A stretch of 64,000 nt of DNA from Flavobacteriales bacterium UBA5040 (GTDB lineage: Bacteria > Bacteroidota > Bacteroidia > Flavobacteriales > Weeksellaceae): the NCBI GenBank assembly GCA_002415135.1, contig DIBY01000028.1, positions 62,001 through 126,000 on the forward strand. Reading direction: 5' to 3'. This document shows, piece by piece, positions 38,192 to 48,877 of this stretch (its first letter is position 1; each line of letters begins with the position of its first letter). The translations under genes were made by a program, and so were the position numbers. Under the pieces are notes generated by a model. It did not search any database, was not told the DNA's origin, and saw only the letters and a list, made by a program, of their open reading frames with translations.

Positions 38192-38569
38192 ATGGCGAGA
38201 ATTTCAGGTATTGATTTACCAAAAAACAAAAGAGGCGTTATCGGTTTAACTTATATTTATGGTGTTGGGAGAAGTACTTCTTCTGAGATCTTAAAAGCAG
38301 CCGGCATCAGCGAAGACAAGAAAGTCAACGAATGGAATGACGATGAATTGGCATTGATCAGAAACTACATCACTGAAAACATTAAAGTAGAAGGTGAATT
38401 ACGTTCTGAAACACAACTAAACATCAAGCGATTGATGGATATTGGTTGCCAACGAGGAATACGTCACAGACTGGGATTACCTTTAAGAGGACAAAGAACT
38501 AAGAATAATTCTAGAACCCGAAAAGGAAAGAGAAAAACTGTTGCTAACAAGAAAAAAGCAAGTAAATAA
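38192..38569 (+). CDS. rpsM: 30S ribosomal protein S13
   Basis: 125 residues. [28 protein letters not shown] and the C-terminal [25 protein letters not shown] are typical. It contacts tRNA and forms intersubunit bridges. Confidence 0.98.
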   Translation: MARISGIDLPKNKRGVIGLTYIYGVGRSTSSEILKAAGISEDKKVNEWNDDELALIRNYITENIKVEGELRSETQLNIKRLMDIGCQRGIRHRLGLPLRGQRTKNNSRTRKGKRKTVANKKKASK

Positions 38570-38581
38570 TCGGTAAGAATT

Positions 38582-38971
38582 ATGGCAAAACAGACTAAAG
38601 CAGTTAAGAAAAGAAAAGTAAAAGTTGAAGCAATCGGTGAGGCTCATATCCAAGCTACTTTCAACAATATCATCATTTCTTTAACAAATAAAAGTGGAGA
38701 GGTCATCTCTTGGGCATCAGCCGGAAAGATGGGATTCAGAGGTTCTAAGAAGAATACTCCTTTTGCAGCGCAAATGGCTGCAGAAAATTGCTCAACCGTA
38801 GCACACGATGCTGGACTACGCAGAGTAAAGGTTTACGTGAAAGGTCCTGGTGCAGGTAGAGAATCTGCTATCAGAACTATCCACAATTCAGGAATTGAAG
38901 TTAGTGAAATCGTTGATGTGACTCCAATGCCACACAATGGTTGTAGACCACCAAAAAGAAGAAGAGTATAA
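38582..38971 (+). CDS. rpsK: 30S ribosomal protein S11
   Basis: 129 residues. The core [30 protein letters not shown] and the C-terminal [18 protein letters not shown] are diagnostic. It is part of the 30S platform near the mRNA exit. Confidence 0.98.
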   Translation: MAKQTKAVKKRKVKVEAIGEAHIQATFNNIIISLTNKSGEVISWASAGKMGFRGSKKNTPFAAQMAAENCSTVAHDAGLRRVKVYVKGPGAGRESAIRTIHNSGIEVSEIVDVTPMPHNGCRPPKRRRV

Positions 38972-39059
38972 TCTAAGAATCTTATGATTTAAGTTGAATT
39001 GAATGACCTTCATTTTTAATTAATAAAACTTAAGTCGAGAATCTAAAATCTTAAAAAAT

Positions 39060-39668
39060 ATGGCAAGATATATTGGACCAAAAACAAAGATTGCAAGAAA
39101 GTTTGGGGCTGCAATCTACGGAGATGATAAAAGCTTCGAGAAAAGAAAAAACCAACCACCAGGACAACATGGTGTTAACAAAAGAAGAAACCAAAAGAAA
39201 TCCGAGTACGCAGTTCAGTTAATGGAGAAGCAGAAAGCGAAATATACTTATGGTATTTTAGAAAAGCAATTTGCTAACCTATACGAAAAAGCGAACAGAG
39301 CTAAAGGAGTTACAGGTGAAGTACTTTTGCAATTGTGTGAGTCTAGATTAGACAATGTGGTTTACCGTTTCGGTTTTGCAAAAACGAGAGCAGGTGCAAG
39401 ACAATTGGTTTCTCACAGACACATTACAGTAAATGGAGAATTGGTAAATATCGCTTCATACACTTTGAAGCCAGGTGACGTAGTTGCAGTTAGAGAGAAA
39501 TCTAAATCTCTAGAAGTAATTGCTGACTCTTTAGCTTACAAATCAAGTTATGAGTGGTTACAATTCAACGACGAAACTAAATCAGGTACTTTCGTATCAG
39601 CTCCGGAGAGAATTCAAATCCCGGAAGATCTGAAAGAACAATTGATCGTCGAACTTTACTCTAAATAA
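39060..39668 (+). CDS. rpsD: 30S ribosomal protein S4, Cys-free form
   Basis: 202 residues. [16 protein letters not shown] and the S4 RNA-binding domain [31 protein letters not shown] identify it. The N-terminal domain has no Cys, so the zinc-binding variant is absent. The 88-base gap before it ends in a heptamer-like AATCTAAAATCTTAAAA. Confidence 0.98.
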   Translation: MARYIGPKTKIARKFGAAIYGDDKSFEKRKNQPPGQHGVNKRRNQKKSEYAVQLMEKQKAKYTYGILEKQFANLYEKANRAKGVTGEVLLQLCESRLDNVVYRFGFAKTRAGARQLVSHRHITVNGELVNIASYTLKPGDVVAVREKSKSLEVIADSLAYKSSYEWLQFNDETKSGTFVSAPERIQIPEDLKEQLIVELYSK

Positions 39669-39701
39669 TAATTTTTCAAATTTTTGCTCAACCTATATTA
39701 T

Positions 39702-40697
39702 ATGGCAATTTTAACATTTATTAAGCCCGATAAAGTAATCCTAATCAACTCTAATGAATTCAAAGGTCAATTTGAATTCAGACCATTAGAGCAAGGTTTT
39801 GGATTGACGATCGGTAATGCTTTGAGAAGAGTTTTACTTTCTTCTCTAGAAGGATATGCTATTTCATCTATCAAAATAGAAGGCGTAGAGCACGAATTTT
39901 CAACAATCCCAGGTGTAATTGAAGACGTTACAGAAATTATTCTGAATCTGAAACAATTAAGACTAAGAGCTAAAACTGACACTGCAACTGCAGAAGAAGT
40001 TACTGCCAAAGTATCTGGACAAAATACTGTTACAGCAGGTGACTTAGGTAAATCAATGCAAGAATTTGAAGTATTGAACCCTGAGTTAGTAATCTGTTCA
40101 ACAAATAAAGATGTGAAATTTGAAATCACATTCAATATTGAGAAAGGTAGAGGTTATGTTCCTTCGGATCAGAATAAAAATGCAAATGCTCCTATCGGAA
40201 CGATTGCAATTGATTCAATCTACACCCCGATCAAGAAAGTTCAGTACAGTGTTGAAAACTATCGTGTCGAGCAAAAAACAGACTACGAAAAACTTGTTTT
40301 GGATATTGAAACTGATGGGTCAATCACCCCTCAGAATGCTTTAACTGAAGCTTCTAAGATATTAATTTATCACTTCATGTTGTTCTCCGACGAGAGAATT
40401 ACTTTGGAGACTGAAGCCGTAAAAGCCTCAATCCAATACGACGAAGAAACTTTACATACAAGACAACTCCTTAAATCGAAATTAGTAGATATGGATCTGT
40501 CTGTAAGAGCACTAAACTGCTTGAAAGCTGCTGAAGTTGAATCTTTAGGAGAACTAGTTTCTTATACGAAGTCTGATTTGATGAAATTCAGAAATTTCGG
40601 TAAAAAATCTTTAACAGAATTAGAAGAATTAGTGCACGCAAAAGGTCTTAACTTCGGTTTCGACGTTGCAAAATATAAATTAGACGCTGATAAATAA
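39702..40697 (+). CDS. rpoA: RNA polymerase alpha subunit
   Basis: 331 residues from the ATG at 39702 (a start at 39684 would add six unlikely residues). The N-terminal dimerisation domain includes [29 protein letters not shown]. The C-terminal domain (from about 265) has [23 protein letters not shown] and [15 protein letters not shown], the part that contacts DNA and regulators. It lies between rpsD and rplQ as in the alpha operon. Confidence 0.98.
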   Translation: MAILTFIKPDKVILINSNEFKGQFEFRPLEQGFGLTIGNALRRVLLSSLEGYAISSIKIEGVEHEFSTIPGVIEDVTEIILNLKQLRLRAKTDTATAEEVTAKVSGQNTVTAGDLGKSMQEFEVLNPELVICSTNKDVKFEITFNIEKGRGYVPSDQNKNANAPIGTIAIDSIYTPIKKVQYSVENYRVEQKTDYEKLVLDIETDGSITPQNALTEASKILIYHFMLFSDERITLETEAVKASIQYDEETLHTRQLLKSKLVDMDLSVRALNCLKAAEVESLGELVSYTKSDLMKFRNFGKKSLTELEELVHAKGLNFGFDVAKYKLDADK

Positions 40698-40703
40698 CAA
40701 ACA

Positions 40704-41234
40704 ATGAGACACGGTAAAAAATTCAATCACTTATCTAGAACAGCTTCTCACAGAAGTGCTTTGCTTTCTAATATGGCTTGTTCTCTTATTGAGCATAAAA
40801 GAATCAACACAACTGTTGCTAAAGCGAAAGCTTTAAGAGTGTATGTTGAACCGATCCTTACAAAAGCGAAAGAAGATACAACACACAACAGAAGAACAGT
40901 TTTCTCTTACCTGCAAAGCAAAGAAGCAGTTACTGAATTATTCAGAACAATTGCTCCTAAGATCGCAGAAAGAAATGGTGGTTACACAAGAATCATCAAA
41001 ACTGGATTCAGACAGGGAGATGCTGCCGATATGGCAATGATCGAACTTGTAGATTTCAATGAACTTTACAACCCGAACGCTGAAGAGAAAAAAGTAACTA
41101 GAAGAAGCAGAAGAGCGACTCCTAAAGCAGCAGAAGCTGTTGCTGAAGTAAAAGAAACTCCTGCTAAAGAAGTTAAAACTGAAGAGCCAACTGCAGAAGC
41201 TGCAGATGCTACAGAAGAAAAAGCTGGCGAATAA
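40704..41234 (+). CDS. rplQ: 50S ribosomal protein L17 with acidic C-terminal extension
   Basis: 176 residues. The L17 core is about 1-118: [31 protein letters not shown] and the C-terminal [14 protein letters not shown]. It is followed by about 55 residues rich in Ala, Glu, Lys and Thr ([20 protein letters not shown] and on), a low-complexity tail common in Bacteroidetes L17. It is the last gene of the 14-kb ribosomal string. Confidence 0.97.
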   Translation: MRHGKKFNHLSRTASHRSALLSNMACSLIEHKRINTTVAKAKALRVYVEPILTKAKEDTTHNRRTVFSYLQSKEAVTELFRTIAPKIAERNGGYTRIIKTGFRQGDAADMAMIELVDFNELYNPNAEEKKVTRRSRRATPKAAEAVAEVKETPAKEVKTEEPTAEAADATEEKAGE

Positions 41235-41254
41235 TATTCCCAAGCTGATATATT

Positions 41255-41288
41255 AAAATCCGTTCAATTTATTTTGAACGGATTTTTT
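41255..41288 (+). terminator. Terminator of the ribosomal gene string
   Basis: AAATCCGTTCAA (41256-41267) pairs perfectly with TTGAACGGATTT (41274-41285), loop TTTATT, then further T. Confidence 0.92.
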
Positions 41289-41425
41289 TATTTTTAAATG
41301 ATCCTTTATCTAATTGATGAACGGTAGCTTTTTTTCGAAGTCGCGAGAATCGAGCATTTACTTAATTATCTTATTAATTTCTCCCTCCTTGCCTGGCTCT
41401 TTTTACTTTTTACTTGGCTTTTTAA

Positions 41426-41842
41426 TTATTGCCCTCTAGCTTTCTTCAGCAAAATAATATTATCTTCCTGCGTGATCTTGATGCTGTCATCTTTAACCAA
41501 AATGGTGAAGTCATAATTCCCGTAAGTGGTTCCAGCGGATGATACTTCTTTCTGCGGAGCAGCAATGGTTTTATTATTACTTCTTATGCTGATGGTTTTC
41601 TCTTCATTGTTAAAGGTAACCAAAGTTGACGTTCCATCTGATCCTACATAACGATCGGTGTATTCTTTCGCGCTTTCATTTCCGGCAGTTATTTGATCGG
41701 TCATATCCACAGAATCTTTAGGTAAATCAGCTGAATAGCCGTTTTCCTGTTTGATGACACTTTTGTTTCCTTCTGTGTTTTTGTTGCAGCTAAGAGTAAC
41801 CATTAGTATTGAACTCGCCACAAGTAGAACTGTTTTTTTCAT
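41426..41842 (-). CDS. Small lipoprotein of unknown function
   Basis: 138 residues with a lipoprotein signal ending VTLSC (Cys19). The mature N-terminus is polar and disordered (KNTEGNKSVIKQENG); a small beta-rich domain with SDGTSTLVTFNNEEKTISIRSNN and ends with IILLKKARGQ. No named domain recognised with certainty. It is divergent from eno. On the minus strand an exact -7 box (TAAATTTG, 41872-41865) lies about 23 bases upstream of the start, so it has its own promoter. Confidence 0.75.
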   Translation of the reverse strand: MKKTVLLVASSILMVTLSCNKNTEGNKSVIKQENGYSADLPKDSVDMTDQITAGNESAKEYTDRYVGSDGTSTLVTFNNEEKTISIRSNNKTIAAPQKEVSSAGTTYGNYDFTILVKDDSIKITQEDNIILLKKARGQ

Positions 41843-41977
41843 GATTAAAATTTTTAGTGATAATCAAATTTAATGATATCTTTTCTAATTCGAAATATAC
41901 CCCTGTAATTAACTAAAATTTAACTCAAACCTATCTAAAATCATCGTATAAAACCGTGGCAATCATTCAATTTTAAC

Positions 41978-41985
41978 TAAATTTG
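41978..41985 (+). promoter_or_regulatory. Promoter -7 box of eno
   Basis: TAAATTTG, an exact consensus match, 35 bases before the start codon. The -33 region is weak. Confidence 0.45.
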
Positions 41986-42019
41986 TAATTCATATTAAAT
42001 AATACTAAAAAATTATACA

Positions 42020-43312
42020 ATGAGTTACATTTCTTACATTGAAGCAAGACAAATTTTGGATTCCAGAGGAAACCCTACCATTGAAGTTGATGTCTTTACT
42101 GAAGCAGGTTCTATGGGCCGTGCTGCCGTTCCCTCTGGAGCTTCTACGGGTGAACACGAAGCTGTGGAATTACGCGACGGAGCAAAAGAGTTTGGCGGAA
42201 AAGGAGTTTTGAAAGCAGTTGAAAATGTAAGAGAAATTATTGCACCCGAATTGATGGGGATTTCAGTTTTCGAACAAAACTTAATTGATCAGATTATGAT
42301 CGAATTAGACGGAACTCCAAACAAAGCAAATCTTGGTGCGAATGCTATTTTAGGAGTTTCTTTGGCAGTTGCAAAAGCAGCAGCTTTGGATCTGAAAATT
42401 CCTTTGTACAAGTATATTGGTGGCGTAAACGCTAATACACTTCCGGTTCCGATGATGAACGTGATTAACGGTGGTTCACACTCTGATGCGCCTATCGCTT
42501 TCCAGGAATTTATGGTGATGCCTGTAAAAGCAGATTCTTTTGCGCACGCGTTACAAAAAGGAACAGAGATTTTCCATGAATTAAAAGCAATATTAAAATC
42601 TAGAAATCTTTCAACCGCAGTTGGTGACGAAGGTGGTTTTGCTCCGAAATTTAATGGGACAGAAGATGCTTTAGATACCTTAACGCAAGCGATTACAAAT
42701 GCTGGTTACAAAGCAGGAGACGATATTATGTTTGCTCTGGATTCTGCAGCTTCAGAATTTTATGTGGATGGAAAATATGATTACAGAAAATTTGAAGGTG
42801 AAAATGGAGCTTGTAGAACTCGTGAAGAACAAGTTGACTATTTAGCAGAGTTGGCTTCAAAATATCCAATTATTTCTATCGAAGATGGTATGGATGAAAA
42901 CGATTGGGAAGGATGGAAATTATTAACAGAAAGATTAGGAGAAACTGTTCAGATCGTTGGTGATGACTTATTTGTAACCAATACTGAAATTTTAGCTAAA
43001 GGAATTAAAGAAAATATCGGGAATTCTATTTTAATTAAAGTAAACCAGATCGGTACTTTGTCAGAAACTATGGCAGCGGTGCAAATGGCACAACATAATA
43101 AATATACCACGGTGATCTCTCACAGATCTGGTGAAACTGAAGATTCTACCATCGCAGATTTAGCAGTTGCTATGAACTGTGGACAAATTAAAACCGGTTC
43201 GGCTTCGCGTTCAGACAGAATGGCGAAATACAACCAATTGTTACGTATTGAAGAAGCTTTAGGAGATACGGCCTACTTCCCAGGACTTGACGCCTTCAAA
43301 ATAAAACGATAA
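42020..43312 (+). CDS. eno: Enolase
   Basis: 430 residues; converts 2-phosphoglycerate to phosphoenolpyruvate. Active-site and magnesium-binding segments are intact: [39 protein letters not shown], and the signature [15 protein letters not shown] with [17 protein letters not shown]. Typical length. It is followed after 82 bases by gltA, which may be a separate unit. Confidence 0.98.
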   Translation: MSYISYIEARQILDSRGNPTIEVDVFTEAGSMGRAAVPSGASTGEHEAVELRDGAKEFGGKGVLKAVENVREIIAPELMGISVFEQNLIDQIMIELDGTPNKANLGANAILGVSLAVAKAAALDLKIPLYKYIGGVNANTLPVPMMNVINGGSHSDAPIAFQEFMVMPVKADSFAHALQKGTEIFHELKAILKSRNLSTAVGDEGGFAPKFNGTEDALDTLTQAITNAGYKAGDDIMFALDSAASEFYVDGKYDYRKFEGENGACRTREEQVDYLAELASKYPIISIEDGMDENDWEGWKLLTERLGETVQIVGDDLFVTNTEILAKGIKENIGNSILIKVNQIGTLSETMAAVQMAQHNKYTTVISHRSGETEDSTIADLAVAMNCGQIKTGSASRSDRMAKYNQLLRIEEALGDTAYFPGLDAFKIKR

Positions 43313-43394
43313 TAGATAAAATTCATGGGGTGACTCTAAAAAACACTTGCAGTTTCATTCCAATATTTATAAATTAGTAAAAAATTAAATTATA

Positions 43395-44681
43395 ATGTCA
43401 GATAACAAAGTTATATTAAACTATGATGGTAAAGCCTTTGAGTATCCTATCATAGAAAGCACAATCGGTGACAGAGGAATCGATATCTCAAAGCTAAGAG
43501 ACCAAACCGGTTTGATTACTTTAGATTTAGGATATAAAAATACTGGAGCCACTTTAAGCGACATCACTTACCTTGATGGTGACAATGGTGAATTGTATTA
43601 CAGAGGATATCCGATTGAACAAATCGCGGATAAATCAAGTTTTACAGAGGTAATGTATCTTTTGTTAAATGGTAATTTACCAACGACAGATCAGTTTGCA
43701 GGTTTCGAAAAAGGAATCAAAAAATACAATTTCGTAGCTGATGAAATGAAAAGGTTGATCGATGTTTTCCCTCGTTCAGCGCATCCAATGGGAGTTTTGT
43801 CCTCTCTAACTTCTGCTTTAACCGCTTTTAATCCAAAAGCTGTTGACGTAAGATCAAAAGAAGAAATGGATCACGCCGCAGAAATGCTGATCGCCAAGTT
43901 CTCTCACCTTTGTGCGTGGACTTATCGCAAGAAAATGGGCTTACCGATCAATCATGGTGATGACAGTTTAAACTATGTAGAGAATTTCTACAAAATGTGT
44001 TTCCGTCGTCCAAATCAGGAATTTCACTTAGATTCTACGATTGTAAATGCTTTAGATAAATTATTGATTCTTCACGCAGATCACGAGCAAAACTGTTCTA
44101 CATCAACGGTAAGAATGGTTGGGTCAGCACATACCGGTTTATTCGCTTCAGTTTCAGCAGGTATTTCTGCACTTTGGGGACCACTTCACGGTGGTGCAAA
44201 CCAGGCTGTGATCGAAATGTTGGAGATGATCGAGCAAGATGGTGGCGACGTTGCAAAATATGTGGAGAAAGCTAAAAATAAAGATGACGATTTCCGTTTG
44301 ATGGGCTTTGGACACAGAGTTTACAAAAACTTCGATCCAAGAGCACGCATCATTAAAAAAGCAGCAGATGATATTTTCGCAGCTTTAGGAATTGAGGACA
44401 AAGCTTTAGACATCGCTTTACAATTAGAAAAAGTAGCCTTAGAAGATGAATATTTCATCGAAAGAAAATTGTATCCAAACGTAGATTTCTACTCAGGAAT
44501 TATTTACCGTGCATTAGGTATTCCAACCGAAATGTTTACCGTAATGTTCGCTTTAGGAAGACTGCCAGGCTGGATCTCTCAGTGGAAAGAAATGCGTTTG
44601 CATAACGATCCAATCGGAAGACCAAGACAGGTTTATCAAGGTGCTGCAAAACGTGATTACGTTGACATGAGCGCAAGATAA
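43395..44681 (+). CDS. gltA: Citrate synthase
   Basis: 428 residues, type II (hexameric, proteobacterial/Bacteroidetes type) with the N-terminal beta domain (ILNYDGKAFEYPI). Catalytic His of HADHEQNCSTSTVR, the His of GPLHGGANQAVIEML and Asp of FGHRVYKNFDPRA are present. It condenses acetyl-CoA and oxaloacetate at the entry to the TCA cycle. A terminator follows at once. Confidence 0.97.
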   Translation: MSDNKVILNYDGKAFEYPIIESTIGDRGIDISKLRDQTGLITLDLGYKNTGATLSDITYLDGDNGELYYRGYPIEQIADKSSFTEVMYLLLNGNLPTTDQFAGFEKGIKKYNFVADEMKRLIDVFPRSAHPMGVLSSLTSALTAFNPKAVDVRSKEEMDHAAEMLIAKFSHLCAWTYRKKMGLPINHGDDSLNYVENFYKMCFRRPNQEFHLDSTIVNALDKLLILHADHEQNCSTSTVRMVGSAHTGLFASVSAGISALWGPLHGGANQAVIEMLEMIEQDGGDVAKYVEKAKNKDDDFRLMGFGHRVYKNFDPRARIIKKAADDIFAALGIEDKALDIALQLEKVALEDEYFIERKLYPNVDFYSGIIYRALGIPTEMFTVMFALGRLPGWISQWKEMRLHNDPIGRPRQVYQGAAKRDYVDMSAR

Positions 44682-44698
44682 TCTTTAATGATATTCAT

Positions 44699-44735
44699 AA
44701 TTTCCCTTTCAATTCAATTTGAGAGGGATTTTTTT
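44699..44735 (+). terminator. Terminator after gltA
   Basis: TCCCTTTCAA (44702-44711) pairs with TTGAGAGGGA (44718-44727) with one G-T pair, then an eight-base T-run. Confidence 0.82.
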
Positions 44736-44736
44736 T

Positions 44737-44912
44737 GGGCGCAAATTTCCCTACGTCGAAGGTATACTGCGTTATTATTTTGGGCGCACATTTCCGTCTT
44801 CCGTTCCCGCTTTTTTTGTCATTGCGATCGAAGAGAAGCAGTTTGTTGACCATGTTCATCTCTGCAATAACAAAAAAGAGCTCCACTCAAGCCGGGGCGT
44901 AACTCGGTTATA
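44737..44912 (+). repeat. Dispersed stem-loop element, copy B, with a partial extra end
   Basis: TTATTTTGGGCGCACATTTC (from 44775) opens the element, GCTTTTTTTGT pairs with AACAAAAAAGAGC, and TCAAGCCGGGGCGTAACTCG closes it near 44907. A shorter extra copy of the left end (TTTTGGGCGCAAATTTCC) lies at 44736-44753. The internal part contains GTCATTGCGATCG. It fills most of the 306-base gap to the next gene; the 64-codon frames here are not considered coding. Confidence 0.6.
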
Positions 44913-44987
44913 AAATTAGATTTTAGCAAAATTGAAAATTTCAGTATCTTAACCCCTAGAAAAATTACTCAAGATATTCTTCACCAA

Positions 44988-45677
44988 ATGAAATTCATTT
45001 ATCAAATTCTTTTTGTCATTATCACAGGCCTTATGTTGTTTTCCTTTAATGCTCAAACGAGGATTAATACGGATTTAAAAAAAGAATTAGATGTAATAAT
45101 GTTTACAGATCAAGCCTTCCGACGACAGTATGATCCTAATATGTCAGAACAAGAAAGAAGGAATATTGCAGACAGTCTTAATATGGATTATGACACCATG
45201 CGAAAAAATCTTTTAGTCCTCATGAATAAATATGATGCAGAAAATATTAAGAAAATAGAAACCATCATTTCAAAATATGGTTATCCAGGAAAGTCTTTAG
45301 TTGGTGAACCCACTAACCGAGCAGCATTTCTAGTAATTCAACACTCCGACAAGATTTCGAAGTATTTACCAATCGTCAGAATTGCCGCTGAGAAAAAAGA
45401 GTTACCTTTTCGAAGTTATGCTCTGATGCTAGATCGACATCTCATGGAAAAAGAAGAACAGCAAATTTATGGATCACAAGGTTTAGAAATGGGTGGAATT
45501 CCTGTTATCTGGCCTATAAAAGATCCTGCTAACGTTAATGCATTAAGGAAAAAAGCAGGATTTTCGCAAACCATCGAACAGTATTCGAAAGATTTGTTTG
45601 GGGGAAATTTCGAATATAAAGTGTATAGTCTTGAAGAAGTTAAAGAATTATTTTCAGGATTTACTATTGTTCAATAA
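44988..45677 (+). CDS. DUF6624 family exported protein
   Basis: 229 residues. An N-terminal signal segment (MKFIYQILFVIITGLMLFSFNA) is followed by a helical region with DQAFRRQYD, then the family core: ISKYGYPGKSLVGEPTNRAAFLVIQHSD, KYLPIVRIAAEKKELPFRSYALMLDRHLM and EQQIYGSQ. DUF6624 proteins are widespread in Bacteroidetes; function unknown. A short membrane protein follows after 45 bases. Confidence 0.85.
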   Translation: MKFIYQILFVIITGLMLFSFNAQTRINTDLKKELDVIMFTDQAFRRQYDPNMSEQERRNIADSLNMDYDTMRKNLLVLMNKYDAENIKKIETIISKYGYPGKSLVGEPTNRAAFLVIQHSDKISKYLPIVRIAAEKKELPFRSYALMLDRHLMEKEEQQIYGSQGLEMGGIPVIWPIKDPANVNALRKKAGFSQTIEQYSKDLFGGNFEYKVYSLEEVKELFSGFTIVQ

Positions 45678-45722
45678 CCACAAAGGAAAACTCGTTCGGT
45701 TAAATTAATTTTATTCAAAAAA

Positions 45723-46004
45723 ATGAATTCAAAAAATAAAAAGATACTCGCAGCTTCAGGAATATTCCTGGTTGCACTCAATATTTTCGCATTCTATACT
45801 CTTCAAGAAGGAATCGGAATCGCAAAAGCTATTAGTAATACAAAAAATAAAGAATCTCTAAAGTCACTACAACAAAAGCAAATCCTGAGTGATGTTGTAC
45901 CTTCCTTAATTTTCACAATTGATATAGCATTGCTATTTTTTCTTTGCTATCTCTTCATTAAAATATTGATCAAAAGTTTAAAAAAATCTACATCTACAAA
46001 ATAA
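45723..46004 (+). CDS. Small two-helix membrane protein, unknown function
   Basis: 93 residues with membrane helices at about 8-28 and 58-84, and a Lys/Gln-rich loop between them (SNTKNKESLKSLQQKQ). The C-terminal KSLKKSTSTK is basic, so the ends face the cytoplasm. It ends in a TAATG overlap with the PaaZ-like gene, so it is translated in the same unit. No family recognised. Confidence 0.72.
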   Translation: MNSKNKKILAASGIFLVALNIFAFYTLQEGIGIAKAISNTKNKESLKSLQQKQILSDVVPSLIFTIDIALLFFLCYLFIKILIKSLKKSTSTK

Positions 46005-48496
46005 TGAAATTAAAAAATTACATCACTGGACAATGGATCGAAAGCTCAGGAAATGAAGTTCCATTATATAACGCAGTCAACGGCGAACTGGTTGCGATTT
46101 CAGATACAGGCGGCATTAATTTTGAGCAAGCCTTAGATTACGGAAGAACAGTTGGTTACAAGAATCTTTCCTCGATGACTTTTTATGATCGTGGGGAAAT
46201 GTTGAAGAAAGTAGCATTGTATTTATTAGAAAGAAAGAAAAAATATTACGATTTATCTTATAAAACAGGTGCAACGCACGCAGATTCCTGGGTCGATATC
46301 GAAGGAGGTTTTGGAACCTTTTTCACATACTCTGGTCTTGCGAAAAGAATGTTGCCAAATACGCAATTTTGGGTTGATGGTGATACGCAAAAGCTTGGCG
46401 CCAACGGAACTTTTTTAGGAACACACATTCTAACGCCAAGCGAAGGAGTATCGGTTCAAATTAATGCCTACAATTTTCCGGTTTGGGGAATGTTAGAAAA
46501 ATTATCGACGTCTCTTTTGGCCGGAGTTCCAAGTATTGTAAAACCAGCAACTCCAGGTTCTTATCTGACAAACGCAGTGTTCCAGGATATGATCGAAAGT
46601 GGAATTCTTCCGGAAGGCGCCATTCAATTGGTTTGTGGAGAGCCAGGAAATATTTTGGATTATGTTCAGGATGGAGATTCTGTTCTTTTCACCGGTTCCG
46701 CGTCCACCGGAAAAAAATTGAAATCTTTACCATCAGTTTCTAGTAATTCTGTCCGTTTTAACATGGAAGCAGATTCTTTAAACTGTTCAATTCTCGGTCT
46801 CGATGCAAAACCCGGAACACCTGAATTTGATTTGTTCATCAAAGAAGTCCGCAGCGAAATGACCACCAAAGCCGGACAAAAATGTACCGCGATCCGAAGA
46901 ATTATCGTTCCCGAAAATTTAATTGGCGATGTTCAGAATGCCTTAAGCAAAGCTTTAGATCAAACCAAAATAGGAAATCCGTTAAGCCGCGAAACCAGAA
47001 TGGGTTCCATTGTTGGTAAAAAAGAAATGGAAGTTCTTCAAGGTAAAATCGATTTACTGAAAGCCGAAACTGAATTAATTTACGATGGTAAACAAGAATT
47101 AGTAGATGCTGATTACGAAACTGGAGCCTTTATGACTCCAAAAGTCTTTTACAATGATAAACCTTTTGAAAAAAACTCTTCTCATGAAGTAGAAGCATTC
47201 GGACCGGTTTCAACTTTGATGCCGTACAAAGATGTAGACGAAGCAGCCGCTTTAGCAAAACGCGGAAAAGGAAGTTTAGTTGGTTCAATTATTTCTCGTG
47301 ATGAAAAATTCGTTGCAGAAACCTCCTGGAAAATGGCATCTAGTCATGGTAGAATTTTTGTTCTAAATCGTGATAATGCTAAAGAATCAACCGGACATGG
47401 TTCACCTTTACCAACATTAATGCATGGCGGTCCCGGAAGAGCGGGAGGTGGTGAAGAAATGGGCGGGTTAAATGGGCTTCATTTCTTTTTACAGAAAACA
47501 GCAATTCAAGGTTCACCGGATATTCTGACAGCGATTACCAAAGTTTATCAGCAAGGTGCAACTCCGACCTATTCAGATAAACATCCATTCAGAAAATATT
47601 TCGAAGAAGTAGAAATCGGCGATTCGTTAGAAACTGCAGGAAGAACAGTAACAGAAGCTGATATCGTGAATTTTGGAAATGTTTCCTGGGATCATTTCTA
47701 TGCCCACACCGATTCAACTTCCTTAAATGGAACGATCTTCGATCAAACGGTCGCTCACGGATATTTCATCCTTTCCGCCGCGGCCGGATTATTTGTGTCT
47801 GGTAAAAAAGGTCCGGTGATTGCCAACTATGGTTTAGAAAATGCAAGTTTCTTTAAACCTGTTTACGCTGGAGACACCATCACGGTTTATTTAACCGCGA
47901 AAGAAAGAATCAACAAAGGCGTAAAAGGCAGAAACGTTCCAAGCGGCGTTGTGAAATGGTTGGTAGAAGTAGTGAATCAAAGAGAAGAGACAGTTTGTGT
48001 TGCAACGATCTTAACCTTAGTGGCGAAGAAATCTCCTTTCATTAGAATTGATTATAAAGATTTTGCAAAACGTTTAAACAATTTAACAGAAAAAACGATA
48101 CCACAGTGGGGAAGAATGAATGCTCAACAAATGCTGGAGCATTTAGAAACCACCATGAAATACAGTACCGGTGAATTGGAAACTTCAGAATGTAAAACAC
48201 CGGAAGAGCATTTAGAAAAATATCAGGATTCACTCTATAATTTCTATAAAATGCCGAAAGATTTTCCTGCTCCTTTTTTAGAAGATGGAAAATTACCGGA
48301 TTTAAAATATAAAAATCTGGAAGAAGCCAAAACGCATTTCATAGAATCGGTGAAAAATTATCAGATCTATTACCGAGAAAATCCAGACGCAGAACATTTA
48401 CATTTCGTTTTTGGCAAATTAAATAAAGAGATGATGGATTTGTTTCACCAAAAACATGTGACGCATCATTTTGAACAATTTGGATTAACTGATTAA
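46004..48496 (+). CDS. paaZ: PaaZ-like bifunctional enzyme with C-terminal DUF1569-like domain
   Basis: 830 residues; typical PaaZ has about 680. The N-terminal aldehyde dehydrogenase domain (about 1-500) has the catalytic Cys294 in [12 protein letters not shown] and an NADP-binding fold. A MaoC-type hotdog hydratase follows (about 530-675) with [14 protein letters not shown] and DQTVAHGYF. Together they open and oxidise oxepin-CoA in phenylacetate degradation. The last 150 residues are extra: [30 protein letters not shown] and [12 protein letters not shown] fit the DUF1569/DinB-like helical family. The rest of the paa pathway is not in this window, so the physiological substrate is inferred. 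An enoyl-CoA hydratase and an SDR lie 2-3 kb downstream. Confidence 0.9.
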   Translation: MKLKNYITGQWIESSGNEVPLYNAVNGELVAISDTGGINFEQALDYGRTVGYKNLSSMTFYDRGEMLKKVALYLLERKKKYYDLSYKTGATHADSWVDIEGGFGTFFTYSGLAKRMLPNTQFWVDGDTQKLGANGTFLGTHILTPSEGVSVQINAYNFPVWGMLEKLSTSLLAGVPSIVKPATPGSYLTNAVFQDMIESGILPEGAIQLVCGEPGNILDYVQDGDSVLFTGSASTGKKLKSLPSVSSNSVRFNMEADSLNCSILGLDAKPGTPEFDLFIKEVRSEMTTKAGQKCTAIRRIIVPENLIGDVQNALSKALDQTKIGNPLSRETRMGSIVGKKEMEVLQGKIDLLKAETELIYDGKQELVDADYETGAFMTPKVFYNDKPFEKNSSHEVEAFGPVSTLMPYKDVDEAAALAKRGKGSLVGSIISRDEKFVAETSWKMASSHGRIFVLNRDNAKESTGHGSPLPTLMHGGPGRAGGGEEMGGLNGLHFFLQKTAIQGSPDILTAITKVYQQGATPTYSDKHPFRKYFEEVEIGDSLETAGRTVTEADIVNFGNVSWDHFYAHTDSTSLNGTIFDQTVAHGYFILSAAAGLFVSGKKGPVIANYGLENASFFKPVYAGDTITVYLTAKERINKGVKGRNVPSGVVKWLVEVVNQREETVCVATILTLVAKKSPFIRIDYKDFAKRLNNLTEKTIPQWGRMNAQQMLEHLETTMKYSTGELETSECKTPEEHLEKYQDSLYNFYKMPKDFPAPFLEDGKLPDLKYKNLEEAKTHFIESVKNYQIYYRENPDAEHLHFVFGKLNKEMMDLFHQKHVTHHFEQFGLTD

Positions 48497-48508
48497 TTTT
48501 TACTTGAA

Positions 48509-48835
48509 ATGAAAAGGCGTTTGACATTAATTTTCATACTATTATTTACTTTGCAATTTTCTGCGCAAAAGATTTTTTCGGCCAATTATCAAAGTCAGGC
48601 CGATGTTAAAGTTTTCGTAGTGAAATATGAAAGTAAGGCAGATTTGAAAGTGTATAAAGCAGATTACCAAAGTCAAGCTGAAGGAAATGATGGGAAATGG
48701 TTCTTGGTAAAATATTCTAGTCAGGCTGATAAAAAAATCTATTTCGTAGATTACGAAAGCCAGGCAGATTTAAAAATATTTTTTGTTAAATATCAAAGTC
48801 AGGCTGGTTGGAAAAAGAAAGAAAAGAAACATTGA
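48509..48835 (+). CDS. Secreted 13-residue repeat protein (DUF6150-like)
   Basis: 108 residues. A signal peptide (MKRRLTLIFILLFTLQFSA) is followed by six units of the pattern Y-x-S-x-A-D/E-x-K-hydrophobic-x-x-V-K/D: YQSQADVKVFVVK, YESKADLKVYKAD, YQSQAEGNDGKWFLVK, YSSQADKKIYFVD, YESQADLKIFFVK, YQSQAG. The tail is basic (WKKKEKKH). The repeat resembles the DUF6150 family of short beta proteins. It starts 12 bases after paaZ; function unknown. Confidence 0.8.
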   Translation: MKRRLTLIFILLFTLQFSAQKIFSANYQSQADVKVFVVKYESKADLKVYKADYQSQAEGNDGKWFLVKYSSQADKKIYFVDYESQADLKIFFVKYQSQAGWKKKEKKH

Positions 48836-48877
48836 TGTATTGAAGGTGATAATTAATTTTATTTAAAAATCGTAAAG

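Noticed and set aside
44719..44913. 64-codon frames on both strands as genes
   Set aside because: They overlap the gltA terminator and repeat copy B.
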